From: Aestuariibacter sp. GS-14
GTDB taxonomy: Bacteria > Pseudomonadota > Gammaproteobacteria > Enterobacterales > Alteromonadaceae
DNA: 64,000 nt
Assembly (NCBI RefSeq): GCF_006494365.1
Contig: NZ_VHIP01000014.1
Location: 62,001-126,000 of the forward strand
Direction of reading: 5' to 3'
A program made the position numbers and the translations under genes. Positions 10,090 to 19,745 of this stretch are shown in pieces; position 1 is the first letter of the stretch, and each line of letters starts with the position of its first letter. The notes below the pieces were generated by a model. The model saw only the letters and a list, made by a program, of their open reading frames with translations. It did no database searches and was not told where the DNA came from.

Positions 10090-11064
10090 ATGTCTAAGCC
10101 TCTCTGGCAACCCACCGCATCGTTACAAGCCCTCCAGGCCAGGGCGAACTTGTATCAACAGATCCGTCAGTTTTTTGCCAGCCGCAATGTACTTGAAGTG
10201 GATACGCCAACGTTATCTCATGGCACGGTAACCGACGTTCATCTTGATGCGTTTAGTTGCGAATTCAAATACAGCAGTACGGGTAAAACCGAAACGCTGT
10301 ATCTGCAAACCTCGCCTGAATTTGCATTAAAGCGGTTGTTGGCTACCTATAAAACCTGCGTATATCAGTTGGGTAAGGCCTATCGTCACGAAGGCCACGG
10401 GCGTTGGCATAACCCTGAATTTACCATGCTGGAATGGTATCGGATTGGATTTGACCACCATCAGCTTATGCAGGAAGTCAGCGAGTTGCTGCAGCTTGCT
10501 TTGGATGTATCAGAAACTGAAATGTTGAGTTATCAGCAAGCGTTTCTAAAGCATCTGGCACTGGATCCACTTACGGCAACCACCGCCGAAGTTGCCACTG
10601 TGTTTAACCGGTGCAACATTGATTTGAGTGACGGTTATCCTATTGATCACGACGGTATGTTGCAATTGTTATTCAGTTACGAAATCGAACCTAATATTGG
10701 CCAGCAGGTACCTTGTTTTATTTATGGCTATCCCGCGTCCCAGGCGTCGTTGGCACAGTTAAATAAACAGGATCCCAGAACCGCCGACCGGTTCGAAGTG
10801 TACTTTAAGGGTGCCGAGCTGGCTAACGGCTTTCATGAACTGCAAAGCGCACCTGAGCAGCGACGCCGTTTCGAACACGACAACCGTTTGAGAGAAACCT
10901 TCCGTCTGCCGGAAAAGCCCATCGATGAGCATTTTTTAGCTGCACTGGATGCTGGCTTACCCGCCTGTTCCGGCGTGGCGTTAGGCGTAGACCGTATACT
11001 CATGCTGAAACTCGGTGCACAACACATTGAAGACGTAATCGCCTTTCCGGTTAATCGCGCGTAG
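10090..11064 (+). CDS. epmA: EF-P--(R)-beta-lysine ligase EpmA
   Basis: This class II lysyl-tRNA synthetase paralogue lacks the anticodon-binding domain and attaches (R)-beta-lysine to Lys34 of EF-P. Motif 2 is YRHEGHGRWHNPEFTMLEWY and motif 3 contains GVALGVDRILML. At 324 residues it matches E. coli EpmA (325) and is far shorter than LysRS (about 500). It lies 51 bp after efp with a hairpin between. EpmC, the hydroxylase of the pathway, is not in the window. Confidence 0.95.
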   Translation: MSKPLWQPTASLQALQARANLYQQIRQFFASRNVLEVDTPTLSHGTVTDVHLDAFSCEFKYSSTGKTETLYLQTSPEFALKRLLATYKTCVYQLGKAYRHEGHGRWHNPEFTMLEWYRIGFDHHQLMQEVSELLQLALDVSETEMLSYQQAFLKHLALDPLTATTAEVATVFNRCNIDLSDGYPIDHDGMLQLLFSYEIEPNIGQQVPCFIYGYPASQASLAQLNKQDPRTADRFEVYFKGAELANGFHELQSAPEQRRRFEHDNRLRETFRLPEKPIDEHFLAALDAGLPACSGVALGVDRILMLKLGAQHIEDVIAFPVNRA

Positions 11065-11202
11065 TACTCCCCACATATAATCCCGTTCAAACAGCAGTTG
11101 CCTGCGCAGGTCAGTATTCCTGGGTAGGTTAAATTCATTTACTAACGACAATCAGTAAAAAAATACCGTTGAATGACAGTTGACGACTCCCCGATAAATT
11201 GG

Positions 11203-11225
11203 GTAATGTTATATTATAACGTTTC
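11203..11225. promoter_or_regulatory. Zur-box candidate upstream of the ZnuD-like receptor
   Basis: The 23-bp palindrome GTAATGTTATATTATAACGTTTC closely follows the gammaproteobacterial Zur consensus GAAATGTTATAWTATAACATTTC, with two differences outside the central core. It sits 45 bp before the receptor start and would overlap a promoter -10 element, as expected for zinc-dependent repression. Site recognition is from known consensus; binding by Zur is inference. Confidence 0.75.
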
Positions 11226-11269
11226 GTGGTGAAGCGCGGTTTTCACATTATTCAGTAAAAGAGCAGTCA

Positions 11270-13666
11270 ATGAAGAATAAAACACTTATCGGTTTAGCCG
11301 TATTGGCAGCACTTGGATCGTCGCCTGCTATGGCCAAGGTGGTTAAAGGCACGGTAAACAACGCACAGGGAGAACCCGTGCAAGGCGCAGAAGTGCGAAT
11401 TGAAGGCTCAAAGCGGGTAACGTATACCAACGAACTTGGCCACTACCTGTTCGATAACGTTAAAATTGAGCATATTCATTTGCATGTGTATTCCTCTGAC
11501 TATGTACACGGCGACAACGACCTTGGCAATGTGAGCAGCGATCAGACAGTGGATTTCACGTTGGTTCCCGTCTCGGTTGAAAATATTGTGGTAACCGCCA
11601 GTGTGTTGGGTTCATCAGTACTGGAATCGGTTACACCGGTGTCTGTTATTGGTCAGGATGAACTTCGCAGGCTCCAGGCCGAAACATTGGGTGAAACATT
11701 AAAGAAAACCCCGGGTGTTCACAGTACCTATTTTGGCCCGGTCTCCAGCAGCCCGGTGATCAGGGGGAATGACGGCCCACGGGTTAAGATTGTACAAAAC
11801 AGTCTGGATGTATCAGATGTGTCCCGTATCGGACCCGACCACAATGTGGCAGCCAACAGTAGTAGTGCTACCCAGGTTGAGATTCTGCGCGGACCGGCAA
11901 CGCTACAATATGGCAGTGGGGCTATTGGTGGTGTAGTTAACGTGGTAGATCAGCGTATTCCAAACGAAGTACCAGCAGAATTATCCGGTGAGGTAGAAGC
12001 AAACTACGCTACCGTAAATAACGGTAAATATGGGCGTTTTAACCTTAATGGTGGTCAGAATAATTTTGCCTTTCACGTAGATGGCTTCAGCCGTAAAACC
12101 GGTAATGCTGATATTCCGGGATTTGCTTCTGCTGAGCCTGACGGTGACGAAGAGGCTGGGGTGCTTGAAAATAGCCAAATGGACACAACCAGTATTACCG
12201 CTGGCTTATCACTGGTAGACGAAGAAGGGTATTTTGGTTTTGCGGTAGAAAAACTCGATAACCTGTATGGCGTGCCCGGCCATCATGGTCACCATGAAGA
12301 CGGCAAAGAGGAAGGCCTCGAAGAAGAACATGAAGAAGAAGGCACTCGTCTGGATGTCGATATGACACGCTATCAGGCTGCCGGAGAATGGTATTCACCG
12401 ATTGCCGGACTAAGCACAATCAAGTTTGCTGCAGCCTATACTGATTATGAACACGTTGAGCTGGAAGGCGACGACATTGGTACCCGTTTCAGCAATAAAG
12501 GCAGCGATATGCGTTTAACCGCACACCATAAGGACATAGCTGACTGGCATGGCGTTGTTGGAGTTCAGTATCACAACAGCGACTATATCGCAGATGGCGA
12601 TGAAGCATTCACGCCGCCAACCGAAACCCAAACTGCGGCGATTTTCCTCATTGAGCAAAAGAAAGTCGGTTCTGCCCTGTTTGAATTTGGCGGGCGTTTA
12701 GAAACAACAGAGTACAGTGCTCAGGATATGGATTTTGAACTAGAAGCTGTAGCACTTGATCACGATGAGGAACATGAAGACGCACATGATGAAGAACACG
12801 CCCATACGTTTTCATTCGATGACTACCGATTTGTAAGCAGTTCATTGTCTGCAGGCGTTAACTGGGAATATACGCCGGGTTATTCTGTGGCCGTAACATT
12901 ATCGCGCAACGAGCGCGCGCCCAGTCAGCAGGAATTATTCTCAGCCGGACAGCATTTAGCTACGCAAACCTTTGAAGTGGGTCTGGTATACGACATGGAC
13001 GAGGACGGTGAAGTCAGCGATACGTTAAAGCCAGTTAAAGAGGAAGTGAGTACTAATTTAGATGTTACTTTCCGCAAATTCTCTGGTATCGGCGGTTACT
13101 CGCTATCGTTCTTCTACAACGACGCAAGCGACTATATCTATCAAAGTGCAACCGGATTGATCGCATTGAGTGAGCACGAAGAAGAAGGTGTGGAAGAAGA
13201 GGCCGGACATGAAGAAGAAGGTTTACCTGTGTACTACTTCCGTCAGGCCGATGCCAGGTTGTATGGCCTGGAAGCCGAAGGCTTTATTGACTTATCCAAT
13301 ACCCTTCGTGTGAGTCTGTTCGGTGATTATATAAGGGCTAAAATAGACAGTGAGGACTTACCTCGTATTCCGCCACTAAGACTGGGCTCAACGCTGAGTT
13401 ATCAGGATGATAGCGTGAATGCCGATGTGTCGGTTACCTGGTATAACGAACAGGACAAGGTTGCTTCTTATGAAACAACAACCGATAGCTACACTCTAGT
13501 AGATGCGTCTGTTGAATACACGATGCCCGGGGATCTTGAGTGGTCTGTGTATGCACGAGCAAACAACTTGCTTGATGAAGAAGCTCGGGTACACACGTCA
13601 TTTATTAAAGACATGGCTCCATTGCCGGGCAGAAACTTCACAGTAGGTACGCGCCTGGTGTTTTAA
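11270..13666 (+). CDS. TonB-dependent receptor, ZnuD-like, with His/Glu-rich loops
   Basis: This outer-membrane gated barrel probably imports zinc. The 798-residue protein has a signal peptide ending at SPAMA, a CarboxypepD_reg-like domain (about 23-100), a plug (about 105-235, ENIVVTASVLGSS, VIRGNDGPRVKI, ATLQYGSGAIGGVVNVV) and a barrel ending in RLVF. Three insertions rich in His and acidic residues lie near 335-360, 497-513 and 632-652 (HHGHHEDG, HDEEHEDAHDEEHAH, EHEEEG), matching metal-capturing loops known in ZnuD. The Zur-box candidate upstream agrees. Heme or another metal is possible, but the loops and operator favour zinc. Confidence 0.88.
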   Translation: MKNKTLIGLAVLAALGSSPAMAKVVKGTVNNAQGEPVQGAEVRIEGSKRVTYTNELGHYLFDNVKIEHIHLHVYSSDYVHGDNDLGNVSSDQTVDFTLVPVSVENIVVTASVLGSSVLESVTPVSVIGQDELRRLQAETLGETLKKTPGVHSTYFGPVSSSPVIRGNDGPRVKIVQNSLDVSDVSRIGPDHNVAANSSSATQVEILRGPATLQYGSGAIGGVVNVVDQRIPNEVPAELSGEVEANYATVNNGKYGRFNLNGGQNNFAFHVDGFSRKTGNADIPGFASAEPDGDEEAGVLENSQMDTTSITAGLSLVDEEGYFGFAVEKLDNLYGVPGHHGHHEDGKEEGLEEEHEEEGTRLDVDMTRYQAAGEWYSPIAGLSTIKFAAAYTDYEHVELEGDDIGTRFSNKGSDMRLTAHHKDIADWHGVVGVQYHNSDYIADGDEAFTPPTETQTAAIFLIEQKKVGSALFEFGGRLETTEYSAQDMDFELEAVALDHDEEHEDAHDEEHAHTFSFDDYRFVSSSLSAGVNWEYTPGYSVAVTLSRNERAPSQQELFSAGQHLATQTFEVGLVYDMDEDGEVSDTLKPVKEEVSTNLDVTFRKFSGIGGYSLSFFYNDASDYIYQSATGLIALSEHEEEGVEEEAGHEEEGLPVYYFRQADARLYGLEAEGFIDLSNTLRVSLFGDYIRAKIDSEDLPRIPPLRLGSTLSYQDDSVNADVSVTWYNEQDKVASYETTTDSYTLVDASVEYTMPGDLEWSVYARANNLLDEEARVHTSFIKDMAPLPGRNFTVGTRLVF

Positions 13667-13710
13667 TGTAGCCATTACATTAACTAACAACGCAACGTTT
13701 CCCAATAGTT

Positions 13711-13734
13711 GGCGGCCTCAGTGCCGCCTTTTTT
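13711..13734 (+). terminator. Rho-independent terminator after TonB receptor
   Basis: GGCGGC, loop CTCAGT, GCCGCC is followed by TTTTTT. The stem is six G-C pairs, about 45 bp after the receptor stop, and ends the zinc-receptor transcript. Confidence 0.85.
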
Positions 13735-13903
13735 GTCTATTTTTATGTATTTCACAGCAGGAAATGTGAAGTAACGGTCAGTAAATGTCAGCGATTGCAA
13801 AGGTTGTGTAAAGAGTCGAACCACCCGGCTCCGGTAACGTCTTTACACGTGTACCATACGCGCCTATGCGTTAATTCCGTTTTTTGCAAGGACATTTACA
13901 TTT

Positions 13904-15289
13904 ATGCACATCCCGTTAGTCAAGACCCTGTTTCGCGCTGCCAGTGCGCTATTTCTGGTGAGTGTTCTCACCGCCTGTGGTGGCTCAGGTAGCGACAGCA
14001 ACAGCGACTACACCTATGCTTATTTACATTTTTACAATGGCTCTCCAAATGGCGCAACCGTGTACGTTCGCGAACTGGATGGCGACGACCTGGGCGCGGC
14101 CCAGTTTGGTGACAGCAGCTCGCTGATTGCGCTGGATTCAGGTGAACTGGAGCTGGAATTTTATCGCCTTGATTCTGATGATCAGGAAGTGGTAATTGAC
14201 GAACTCACCGTGCAAATGAAGAAATCGTACAAAACGGTTGTGATCATGCGCGGAGACTTTGATGCACCCACGTTTGAATCTTACCAGTTCAAGCGTGAAT
14301 CGCTGGACGAGCACTTTCGTTTAATGGCCACGTCAGTATTACTGGACGACACCCAAACGTTCGACTTATACATGAGTGATGCTGGCGACCCGTTTGAAGC
14401 GTCAAATTACCTGGGAACTATTACTGCGGGTGAATTAACCGAATACACCTATTGGGACGGTGATTCTGACAGCGATGATTTCAACGAAGACGAATACACT
14501 ATTTATCTGACTAATGCGGGTGAAACTGACGTTGTGTTTGAAACCCCAACAATCAACTTTGCCTACAACACTGAATATGTATTGGTTATGCGCGATATTT
14601 CGGGTGCTATTCAAAACGGTATGGCTATGGATGTGTTGTTGAACTCTTCAACGGTATCTGAAGTGACCGACGTTGACGCCCTGTCGCAGTATCGGATTTA
14701 CAATAGCTTAAACAGCGACTCACCCATTACCGTTACCTTTACCGGTGACGACGAAGGGGAAGCCATTACGTTAACGCTGGCCGCGGGTGAAGTGAGTGAC
14801 TTTACTGAAATTAACTATGGCGATTACCGCATTTCAGCTTCAATTGGCGATACGAGTCTGACAGCGTTTAACAACAAGCTGATCACACTTAACCAAAGTG
14901 AGAGTAAAGCCATTGTTATCTACGAAAAGTCTGGGGCATTGGCTTCGCTAAGCTTTGTTGAGAGCTCGCTATCACAGGCATACGACAAAACCATTAATTT
15001 CGTGAACCTGGTAGAAGATTACGACGATGTGGATTTTTATCTGGTTCGTCACGATGAAACCATCGATACGGCCGAGTACAGCGTGCAAAACGTAGAGTTT
15101 ACTGAAACCGACAGTGATGTTGTGCCTGCTGATTACTATGAAATCATTGCCGTACACGAAGACAGCAACGAAGAGCAGTATTTGTTGTACCGCTTGCCAC
15201 TGCATGCGTTTGATGAGGACACTAACTACATCATTACGGTAGAGCCGTCAGACAATGCATCAGGTTATGAAATCGTGGTAGTAGACTAA
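13904..15289 (+). CDS. DUF4397-domain lipoprotein
   Basis: The 461-residue protein starts with a lipoprotein signal (lipobox LTAC, Cys at about 25) followed by GGSGSDSNSDYTYAY, so it is predicted to be lipid-anchored, probably in the outer membrane. Two or more DUF4397-like beta-sandwich units follow (YLHFYNGSPNGATVYVR and, further on, QYRIYNSLNSDSPITVTF, INFVNLVEDYDDVDFYLV). It is strongly acidic, as many marine exoproteins are. Function is unknown. It lies between the zinc receptor and the spc operon and is flanked by terminators. An AAGGACA site supports the ATG. Confidence 0.8.
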   Translation: MHIPLVKTLFRAASALFLVSVLTACGGSGSDSNSDYTYAYLHFYNGSPNGATVYVRELDGDDLGAAQFGDSSSLIALDSGELELEFYRLDSDDQEVVIDELTVQMKKSYKTVVIMRGDFDAPTFESYQFKRESLDEHFRLMATSVLLDDTQTFDLYMSDAGDPFEASNYLGTITAGELTEYTYWDGDSDSDDFNEDEYTIYLTNAGETDVVFETPTINFAYNTEYVLVMRDISGAIQNGMAMDVLLNSSTVSEVTDVDALSQYRIYNSLNSDSPITVTFTGDDEGEAITLTLAAGEVSDFTEINYGDYRISASIGDTSLTAFNNKLITLNQSESKAIVIYEKSGALASLSFVESSLSQAYDKTINFVNLVEDYDDVDFYLVRHDETIDTAEYSVQNVEFTETDSDVVPADYYEIIAVHEDSNEEQYLLYRLPLHAFDEDTNYIITVEPSDNASGYEIVVVD

Positions 15290-15328
15290 TCTGAACTACG
15301 AGTGGTAGTAGACTAATCTGAACTACGA
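15275..15328 (+). repeat. Perfect 27-bp tandem duplication spanning the lipoprotein stop
   Basis: The unit starting GTGGTAGTAGACTAATCTG occurs at 15275-15301 and again at 15302-15328 with no differences. The first copy contains the last codons and the TAA of the lipoprotein gene, so the second copy is untranslated. This is a recent slippage duplication. Confidence 0.95.
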
Positions 15329-15347
15329 TAAGTACCAAGCATCAAAC

Positions 15348-15375
15348 ATCGCCGGGTAAAACCGGCGATTTTTAT
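15348..15375 (+). terminator. Rho-independent terminator after DUF4397 gene
   Basis: ATCGCCGG, loop GTAAAA, CCGGCGAT, then TTTTTATTG gives an eight-pair stem with a U-tract. It separates the lipoprotein gene from the spc operon leader. Confidence 0.88.
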
Positions 15376-15718
15376 TGCTAATTAAAATTTACTGTTAATT
15401 AAAAAATAAACGGGATAAAATACGCCCCGTTGTTGAGATATTGCAACCCAACCCCAACATTGCTTACAACAGTGAAATTCTGGCCAGACAAAGGCTTAGC
15501 AAGTAGTGTAAACATTCAAACACAGCGCAATGGCTGTGTGCACTGAGTTTTTCTCGAATTAGTCAAAAATAATTCAAATTCCAACTACCTTCTGTGAATC
15601 TTTTCTGTTATTATTTCGCGCCCTTTTTAGCGGGGTATGGTTTAAAAATAGCCCGAAATGGTTGTTTTTAGCACAGTAGGCGACTCGAGAGAGTCATATT
15701 AAATAGCGGAGCACTAAC
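15376..15718 (+). promoter_or_regulatory. spc operon promoter and leader
   Basis: This 343-bp A+T-rich region must drive the spc operon. A TATTAT box at 15609-15614 is followed by TTCGCGCCC, the GC-rich discriminator typical of ribosomal promoters under stringent control; the -35 element is weak, and an A/T tract lies at about -45 to -65. A hairpin ACACAGC, GCAATG, GCTGTGT is at 15520-15539. No ORF is supported. Confidence 0.5.
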
Positions 15719-16087
15719 ATGATCCAAATGCAAACTAACCTGGATGTTGCCGACAACAGCGGCGCTCGCAGGGTTCAGTGTATTAAGGTTCTTGGTGGCT
15801 CGCATCGCCGTTATGCAGGCATCGGTGACATCATCAAAGTTACTGTTAAGGAAGCAATTCCTCGCGGTAAAGTAAAAAAAGGTGATGTACTGAACGCAGT
15901 GGTGGTGCGTACTAGAAAAGGCATTCGTCGCGCTGATGGTTCTACCATCCGTTTCGATAGCAATGCAGCTGTGTTGTTGAACAACAACAAGCAACCAATT
16001 GGTACGCGTATCTTTGGACCGGTTACACGTGAGCTGAGAAGTGACAACTTCATGAAGATCATCTCACTGGCCCCAGAGGTACTATAA
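15719..16087 (+). CDS. rplN: 50S ribosomal protein L14 (uL14)
   Basis: This is a subunit-interface protein of the large subunit, contacting 16S h14 and L19. The 122-residue sequence begins [20 protein letters not shown] and ends SLAPEVL, as in E. coli. It is the first gene of the spc operon here, preceded by its own leader rather than by rpsQ. rplX follows after 12 bp with an AAGGAGT site. Confidence 0.99.
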   Translation: MIQMQTNLDVADNSGARRVQCIKVLGGSHRRYAGIGDIIKVTVKEAIPRGKVKKGDVLNAVVVRTRKGIRRADGSTIRFDSNAAVLLNNNKQPIGTRIFGPVTRELRSDNFMKIISLAPEVL

Positions 16088-16099
16088 GGAGTCACGATA

Positions 16100-16414
16100 A
16101 TGGCTAATAAAATTCGTCGTGATGATGAAGTAGTCGTATTAGCGGGTAAAGACAAAGGCAAGCAAGGCAAAGTCGTGCGTGTTATTACGTCTGAAAACCG
16201 TGTAGTCGTAGAAGGTGTTAACCTGGTCAAGAAGCACCAAAAGCCTAACCCACAACTGGGTGTAGCTGGCGGTATTGTTGAGAAAGAAGCATCAATTCAC
16301 GTTTCTAATGTTGCGGTAGTTAACCCGGCTACGGGTAAAGCTGATCGCGTTGGTTTCCGTTTAGAAGAAGGCAAAAAAGTACGTGTCTTCAAATCTAACG
16401 GCGAACTTGTTTAA
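16100..16414 (+). CDS. rplX: 50S ribosomal protein L24 (uL24)
   Basis: This assembly initiator binds the 5' domain of 23S rRNA. The 104-residue protein has the KOW motif [17 protein letters not shown] near residues 8-24 and the standard length. It lies between rplN and rplE in the conserved order. Nothing unusual is seen. Confidence 0.99.
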   Translation: MANKIRRDDEVVVLAGKDKGKQGKVVRVITSENRVVVEGVNLVKKHQKPNPQLGVAGGIVEKEASIHVSNVAVVNPATGKADRVGFRLEEGKKVRVFKSNGELV

Positions 16415-16430
16415 TTAATTGGAGAGTACG

Positions 16431-16970
16431 ATGGCGAAACTGCATGATTTCTATAAAGAAACAGTAGTAGCTGAACTTGCGAAGCAGTTCGGATACAAAA
16501 GCGTCATGCAAGTCCCTCGGATTGAAAAAATCACTCTAAACATGGGTTTAGGTGAAGCAGTTGCTGACAAGAAAGTTCTTGAGCACGCGACAGCCGATAT
16601 GGCTGCTATCGCTGGTCAAAAGCCAATTGTTACAGTTGCACGTAAATCAGTAGCGGGCTTTAAAATCCGTGAAGGTTATCCGATTGGCTGTAAAGTAACC
16701 CTGCGCGGCGAGCGTATGTGGGAGTTCTTAGAGCGCTTAATTTCGATTGCAATTCCACGTATCCGTGACTTCCGTGGTCTGAACGCTAAGTCGTTCGACG
16801 GTCGTGGTAATTACAGCATGGGTGTGCGCGAACAAATTATCTTCCCTGAAATCGATTTCGATAAGGTAGATAAAGTTCGTGGTATGGATATTACTATCAC
16901 CACCAGTGCTGGCACTGACGAAGAAGCGCGCGCGTTATTAACCGCGTTCAACTTCCCATTCAGAAAATAA
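16431..16970 (+). CDS. rplE: 50S ribosomal protein L5 (uL5)
   Basis: It binds 5S rRNA in the central protuberance and contacts P-site tRNA. The start is the ATG at 16431 ([10 protein letters not shown]), with GGAGAG upstream, giving 179 residues as in E. coli; an earlier reading from 16419 has no homology. The 5' end, ATGGCGAAACTGCATGATTT, is almost identical to the E. coli region where S8 binds to repress spc translation, so an S8 feedback site around 16424-16465 is likely (inference). Confidence 0.98.
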   Translation: MAKLHDFYKETVVAELAKQFGYKSVMQVPRIEKITLNMGLGEAVADKKVLEHATADMAAIAGQKPIVTVARKSVAGFKIREGYPIGCKVTLRGERMWEFLERLISIAIPRIRDFRGLNAKSFDGRGNYSMGVREQIIFPEIDFDKVDKVRGMDITITTSAGTDEEARALLTAFNFPFRK

Positions 16971-16981
16971 GGTGTAGGGTT

Positions 16982-17287
16982 ATGGCAAAAGAATCAATGA
17001 AGGCCCGTGAAGTAAAGCGTGCGAAGCTTGTTGCTAAGTATGCTGAAAAACGTGCTGCGCTTAAAGCGATTATCGGCGATGTTAACGCTTCTGAAGAAGA
17101 GCGTTGGGATGCTGTATTGAAGCTGCAACAACTGCCACGTGACAGCGCCAAAACGCGTCAGCAAAACCGCTGCCGTATAACTGGTCGTCCACATGGTTTC
17201 CTACGTAAGTTCGGTCTTAGCCGTATCAAGTTGCGTGAAGCAGCGATGCGCGGTGAAGTCCCTGGCCTGAAAAAAGCCAGCTGGTAA
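16982..17287 (+). CDS. rpsN: 30S ribosomal protein S14 (uS14)
   Basis: This 3'-major-domain protein lies in the 30S head. The 101-residue form lacks the CxxC-CxxC zinc ribbon, with only an isolated [14 protein letters not shown] segment, so it is the zinc-independent long type. Length and order match E. coli. It is followed by rpsH after 12 bp with an AAGGAG site. Confidence 0.98.
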   Translation: MAKESMKAREVKRAKLVAKYAEKRAALKAIIGDVNASEEERWDAVLKLQQLPRDSAKTRQQNRCRITGRPHGFLRKFGLSRIKLREAAMRGEVPGLKKASW

Positions 17288-17299
17288 GGAGTAGCTGAT

Positions 17300-17692
17300 A
17301 TGAGCATGCAAGATCCTATCGCGGATATGTTTACCCGCATCCGTAACGGCCAAATGGCACAGAAAGTTGCTGTAACTATGCCTTCTTCAAAACTTCGCGT
17401 TGCAATCGCTGAAGTACTGAAAGCAGAAGGTTACGTAACTGACTACGCTGTTTCTGGAGACGTTAAGCCTACTTTAGAAGTGACTCTTAAGTACTTCCAA
17501 GGTAAGCAAGTAATCGACACTATCGAACGTGTTAGCCGTCCTGGCCTGCGCATCTATAAGAAAAAAGATGAGCTGCCAAAAGTAATGGGCGGACTGGGTG
17601 TCGCTATCGTGTCAACTTCTAAAGGTGTGATGACTGACCGTGCTGCGCGTAAAGCAGGCATGGGCGGTGAGATCATCGGTTATGTAGCGTAA
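17300..17692 (+). CDS. rpsH: 30S ribosomal protein S8 (uS8)
   Basis: This primary binder of 16S h21 is, in E. coli, the translational repressor of the spc operon. The 130-residue sequence starts [18 protein letters not shown] and has the C-terminal [21 protein letters not shown]. It is the probable regulator acting on the rplE start region described above. Confidence 0.99.
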   Translation: MSMQDPIADMFTRIRNGQMAQKVAVTMPSSKLRVAIAEVLKAEGYVTDYAVSGDVKPTLEVTLKYFQGKQVIDTIERVSRPGLRIYKKKDELPKVMGGLGVAIVSTSKGVMTDRAARKAGMGGEIIGYVA

Positions 17693-17706
17693 TCGGAGGA
17701 GTTGAA

Positions 17707-18240
17707 ATGTCACGAGTAGCAAAAGCCCCAGTTGACGTTGTATCTGGCGTAGAAGTATCTATTTCAGGTCAACAAGTCACTATTAAAGGTAGTAAAGGTA
17801 CACTGACTCGCGTATTTAATGACGCCGTTGAAGTAGTACAGGAAAACAACCAGGTTAAAGCACTTCCACGTGAAGGTTTCCTGGATGGTTGGGCGCAAGC
17901 CGGTACTGCACGCGCATTGCTTAACGCAATGGTAATCGGTGTGTCTAAAGGTTTTGAGAAAAAACTGCAGTTGTTAGGTGTTGGTTACCGTGCACAAGCA
18001 CAAGGTAACAAACTGAACCTGACTCTGGGTTTCTCTCACCCTGTAGCATATGAAATGCCAGCTGGCATTACAGTTGAAACTCCTACACAAACTGAAATCC
18101 TCGTGAAAGGCGCGGATAAGCAGGTAGTAGGTCAGGTTGCGGCGAACATTCGCGGTTACCGTCCACCAGAGCCTTACAAAGGTAAAGGTGTTCGTTACGC
18201 TGACGAAAACGTACGTCGTAAAGAAGCTAAGAAAAAGTAG
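17707..18240 (+). CDS. rplF: 50S ribosomal protein L6 (uL6)
   Basis: It sits near the factor-binding region at the base of the stalk. The 177-residue protein begins [11 protein letters not shown] and has the C-terminal signature [28 protein letters not shown] site precedes the ATG. Length and order are normal. Confidence 0.99.
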   Translation: MSRVAKAPVDVVSGVEVSISGQQVTIKGSKGTLTRVFNDAVEVVQENNQVKALPREGFLDGWAQAGTARALLNAMVIGVSKGFEKKLQLLGVGYRAQAQGNKLNLTLGFSHPVAYEMPAGITVETPTQTEILVKGADKQVVGQVAANIRGYRPPEPYKGKGVRYADENVRRKEAKKK

Positions 18241-18252
18241 GTGGGTGATACG

Positions 18253-18606
18253 ATGGATAAGAAAGCAGCACGCTTGCGTCGCGCAACTCGCGCACGCGCT
18301 AAAATTCGTGAACTGGCCGCGCATCGCCTGGTGATTAACCGTACACCTCGCCACATCTATGCTCAGTTAATCGCTCCTAGCGGTGCTGAAGTACTGGCGG
18401 CGGCTTCTACGGTTGAAAAAGATCTGGCTAAAGATCTGAAATCAACTGGCAACGCTGAAGCAGCGGCTTTAGTAGGTAAAGTAATCGCAGAACGCGCAAT
18501 CGAAAAAGGCATCAAACAAGTTGCTTTCGATCGCAGCGGTTTTAAATACCACGGTCGCGTTAAAGCATTAGCTGATGCAGCTCGCGAAGCTGGCCTTCAG
18601 TTCTAG
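18253..18606 (+). CDS. rplR: 50S ribosomal protein L18 (uL18)
   Basis: It binds 5S rRNA with L5. I use ATG 18253 ([17 protein letters not shown]), which matches the E. coli start and gives 117 residues; a GTG 12 bases earlier is in frame but adds residues absent in homologues. The body ends [10 protein letters not shown] as expected. Confidence 0.98.
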   Translation: MDKKAARLRRATRARAKIRELAAHRLVINRTPRHIYAQLIAPSGAEVLAAASTVEKDLAKDLKSTGNAEAAALVGKVIAERAIEKGIKQVAFDRSGFKYHGRVKALADAAREAGLQF

Positions 18607-18615
18607 GAGTTAATA

Positions 18616-19116
18616 ATGGCTAAACAAGAAGTTCAAACAGGTGATATGCTTGAAAAATTGATCGCCGTTAACCGCGTTTCTAAAGTGGTTAAAGGTGGTC
18701 GTATTTTCAGCTTCACTGCATTGACTGTAGTGGGTGACGGTAATGGCCGTGTTGGTTTTGGTTACGGTAAAGCACGTGAAGTGCCAGCCGCTATCCAAAA
18801 AGCGATGGAAAAAGCCCGTCGCAACATGGTTAGTGTTGATCTGAACGGTCACACGTTGCAGCACCCAATCAAGGGTCGCCACTCTGGTTCTAAAGTTTAC
18901 ATGCAGCCAGCATCTGAAGGTACCGGTATTATTGCCGGTGGTGCGATGCGTGCAGTACTAGAAGTAGCCGGTGTGCAGAACGTACTTTCAAAATGTTACG
19001 GTTCTACTAACCCAATCAACGTTGTTCGCGCAACTATCAACGCTCTGACAGAGATGAACTCTCCGGCTGGCGTTGCAGCGAAACGTGGATTATCTGTAGA
19101 AGCAATTTTGGGGTAA
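18616..19116 (+). CDS. rpsE: 30S ribosomal protein S5 (uS5)
   Basis: It helps maintain decoding fidelity at the 30S mRNA entry side. The 166-residue protein has the double-stranded-RNA-binding-like N-domain ([20 protein letters not shown]) and the conserved [14 protein letters not shown]. Spectinomycin-contact residues lie in the VVKGGR loop, here with the standard sequence, so no resistance change is seen. Confidence 0.99.
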   Translation: MAKQEVQTGDMLEKLIAVNRVSKVVKGGRIFSFTALTVVGDGNGRVGFGYGKAREVPAAIQKAMEKARRNMVSVDLNGHTLQHPIKGRHSGSKVYMQPASEGTGIIAGGAMRAVLEVAGVQNVLSKCYGSTNPINVVRATINALTEMNSPAGVAAKRGLSVEAILG

Positions 19117-19122
19117 TTCGAC

Positions 19123-19302
19123 ATGGCAACGATTAAAATTAAGCAAACTAAAAGTGCGATTGGCCGTCTGCCAAAGCACAAAGCAACGCTGAAAGGCTTG
19201 GGTCTGCGTAAAATCAACCATGTCCGTGAGCTGGAAGATACACCAGCAGTACGTGGCATGATCAACCGTGTAAATTACATGGTTGAGATTGTGGAGGAGT
19301 AA
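19123..19302 (+). CDS. rpmD: 50S ribosomal protein L30 (uL30)
   Basis: This 59-residue protein reads [20 protein letters not shown] and ends [10 protein letters not shown]. It is the short bacterial form and binds the 23S rRNA domain II region. It starts seven bases after the rpsE stop and stops four bases before rplO, fully in the conserved order. Confidence 0.97.
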   Translation: MATIKIKQTKSAIGRLPKHKATLKGLGLRKINHVRELEDTPAVRGMINRVNYMVEIVEE

Positions 19303-19305
19303 GAC

Positions 19306-19740
19306 ATGCGTTTAAATACAATTTCTCCAGCAGAAGGTTCAAAACCAACTGGTAAGCGTGTAGGTCGTGGTATTGGTTCAGGCCTGGGTAAAACCGGTGG
19401 CCGTGGTCATAAAGGCCAAACCAGCCGTTCAGGCGGTACTATCAGACCAGGCTTTGAAGGTGGTCAGATGCCTATTCAGCGCCGTCTGCCTAAGTTCGGT
19501 TTCACGTCTCGTAAGAGCTTTGTTACTGATGAAGTAACACTGACTGAAATCGCTAAGGTTGAAGGTGATACAGTTTCTTTGGACACTTTGAAAGCAGCGG
19601 GTCTTATCAAGAAAGACGTACTGTTCGTTAAAGTTATGAAGAGCGGTGAAGTATCGCGCGCTGTAACTGTAAGCGGGTTGAAGGTTACTAAAGGTGCCAA
19701 AGAGGCAATTGAAGCTGCTGGCGGTAAAGTAGAGGAATAA
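19306..19740 (+). CDS. rplO: 50S ribosomal protein L15 (uL15)
   Basis: This late-assembly large-subunit protein has 144 residues with the glycine-rich, basic N-terminal extension ([19 protein letters not shown]) that threads into 23S rRNA. A GGAGGAG site overlaps the end of rpmD. Normal length and order. Confidence 0.99.
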   Translation: MRLNTISPAEGSKPTGKRVGRGIGSGLGKTGGRGHKGQTSRSGGTIRPGFEGGQMPIQRRLPKFGFTSRKSFVTDEVTLTEIAKVEGDTVSLDTLKAAGLIKKDVLFVKVMKSGEVSRAVTVSGLKVTKGAKEAIEAAGGKVEE

Positions 19741-19745
19741 GCTAA

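Noticed and set aside
12195-12419. Minus-strand frame rich in His/Leu in the receptor gene
   Set aside because: It is an antisense by-product of the His/Glu-rich codons of the TonB receptor.
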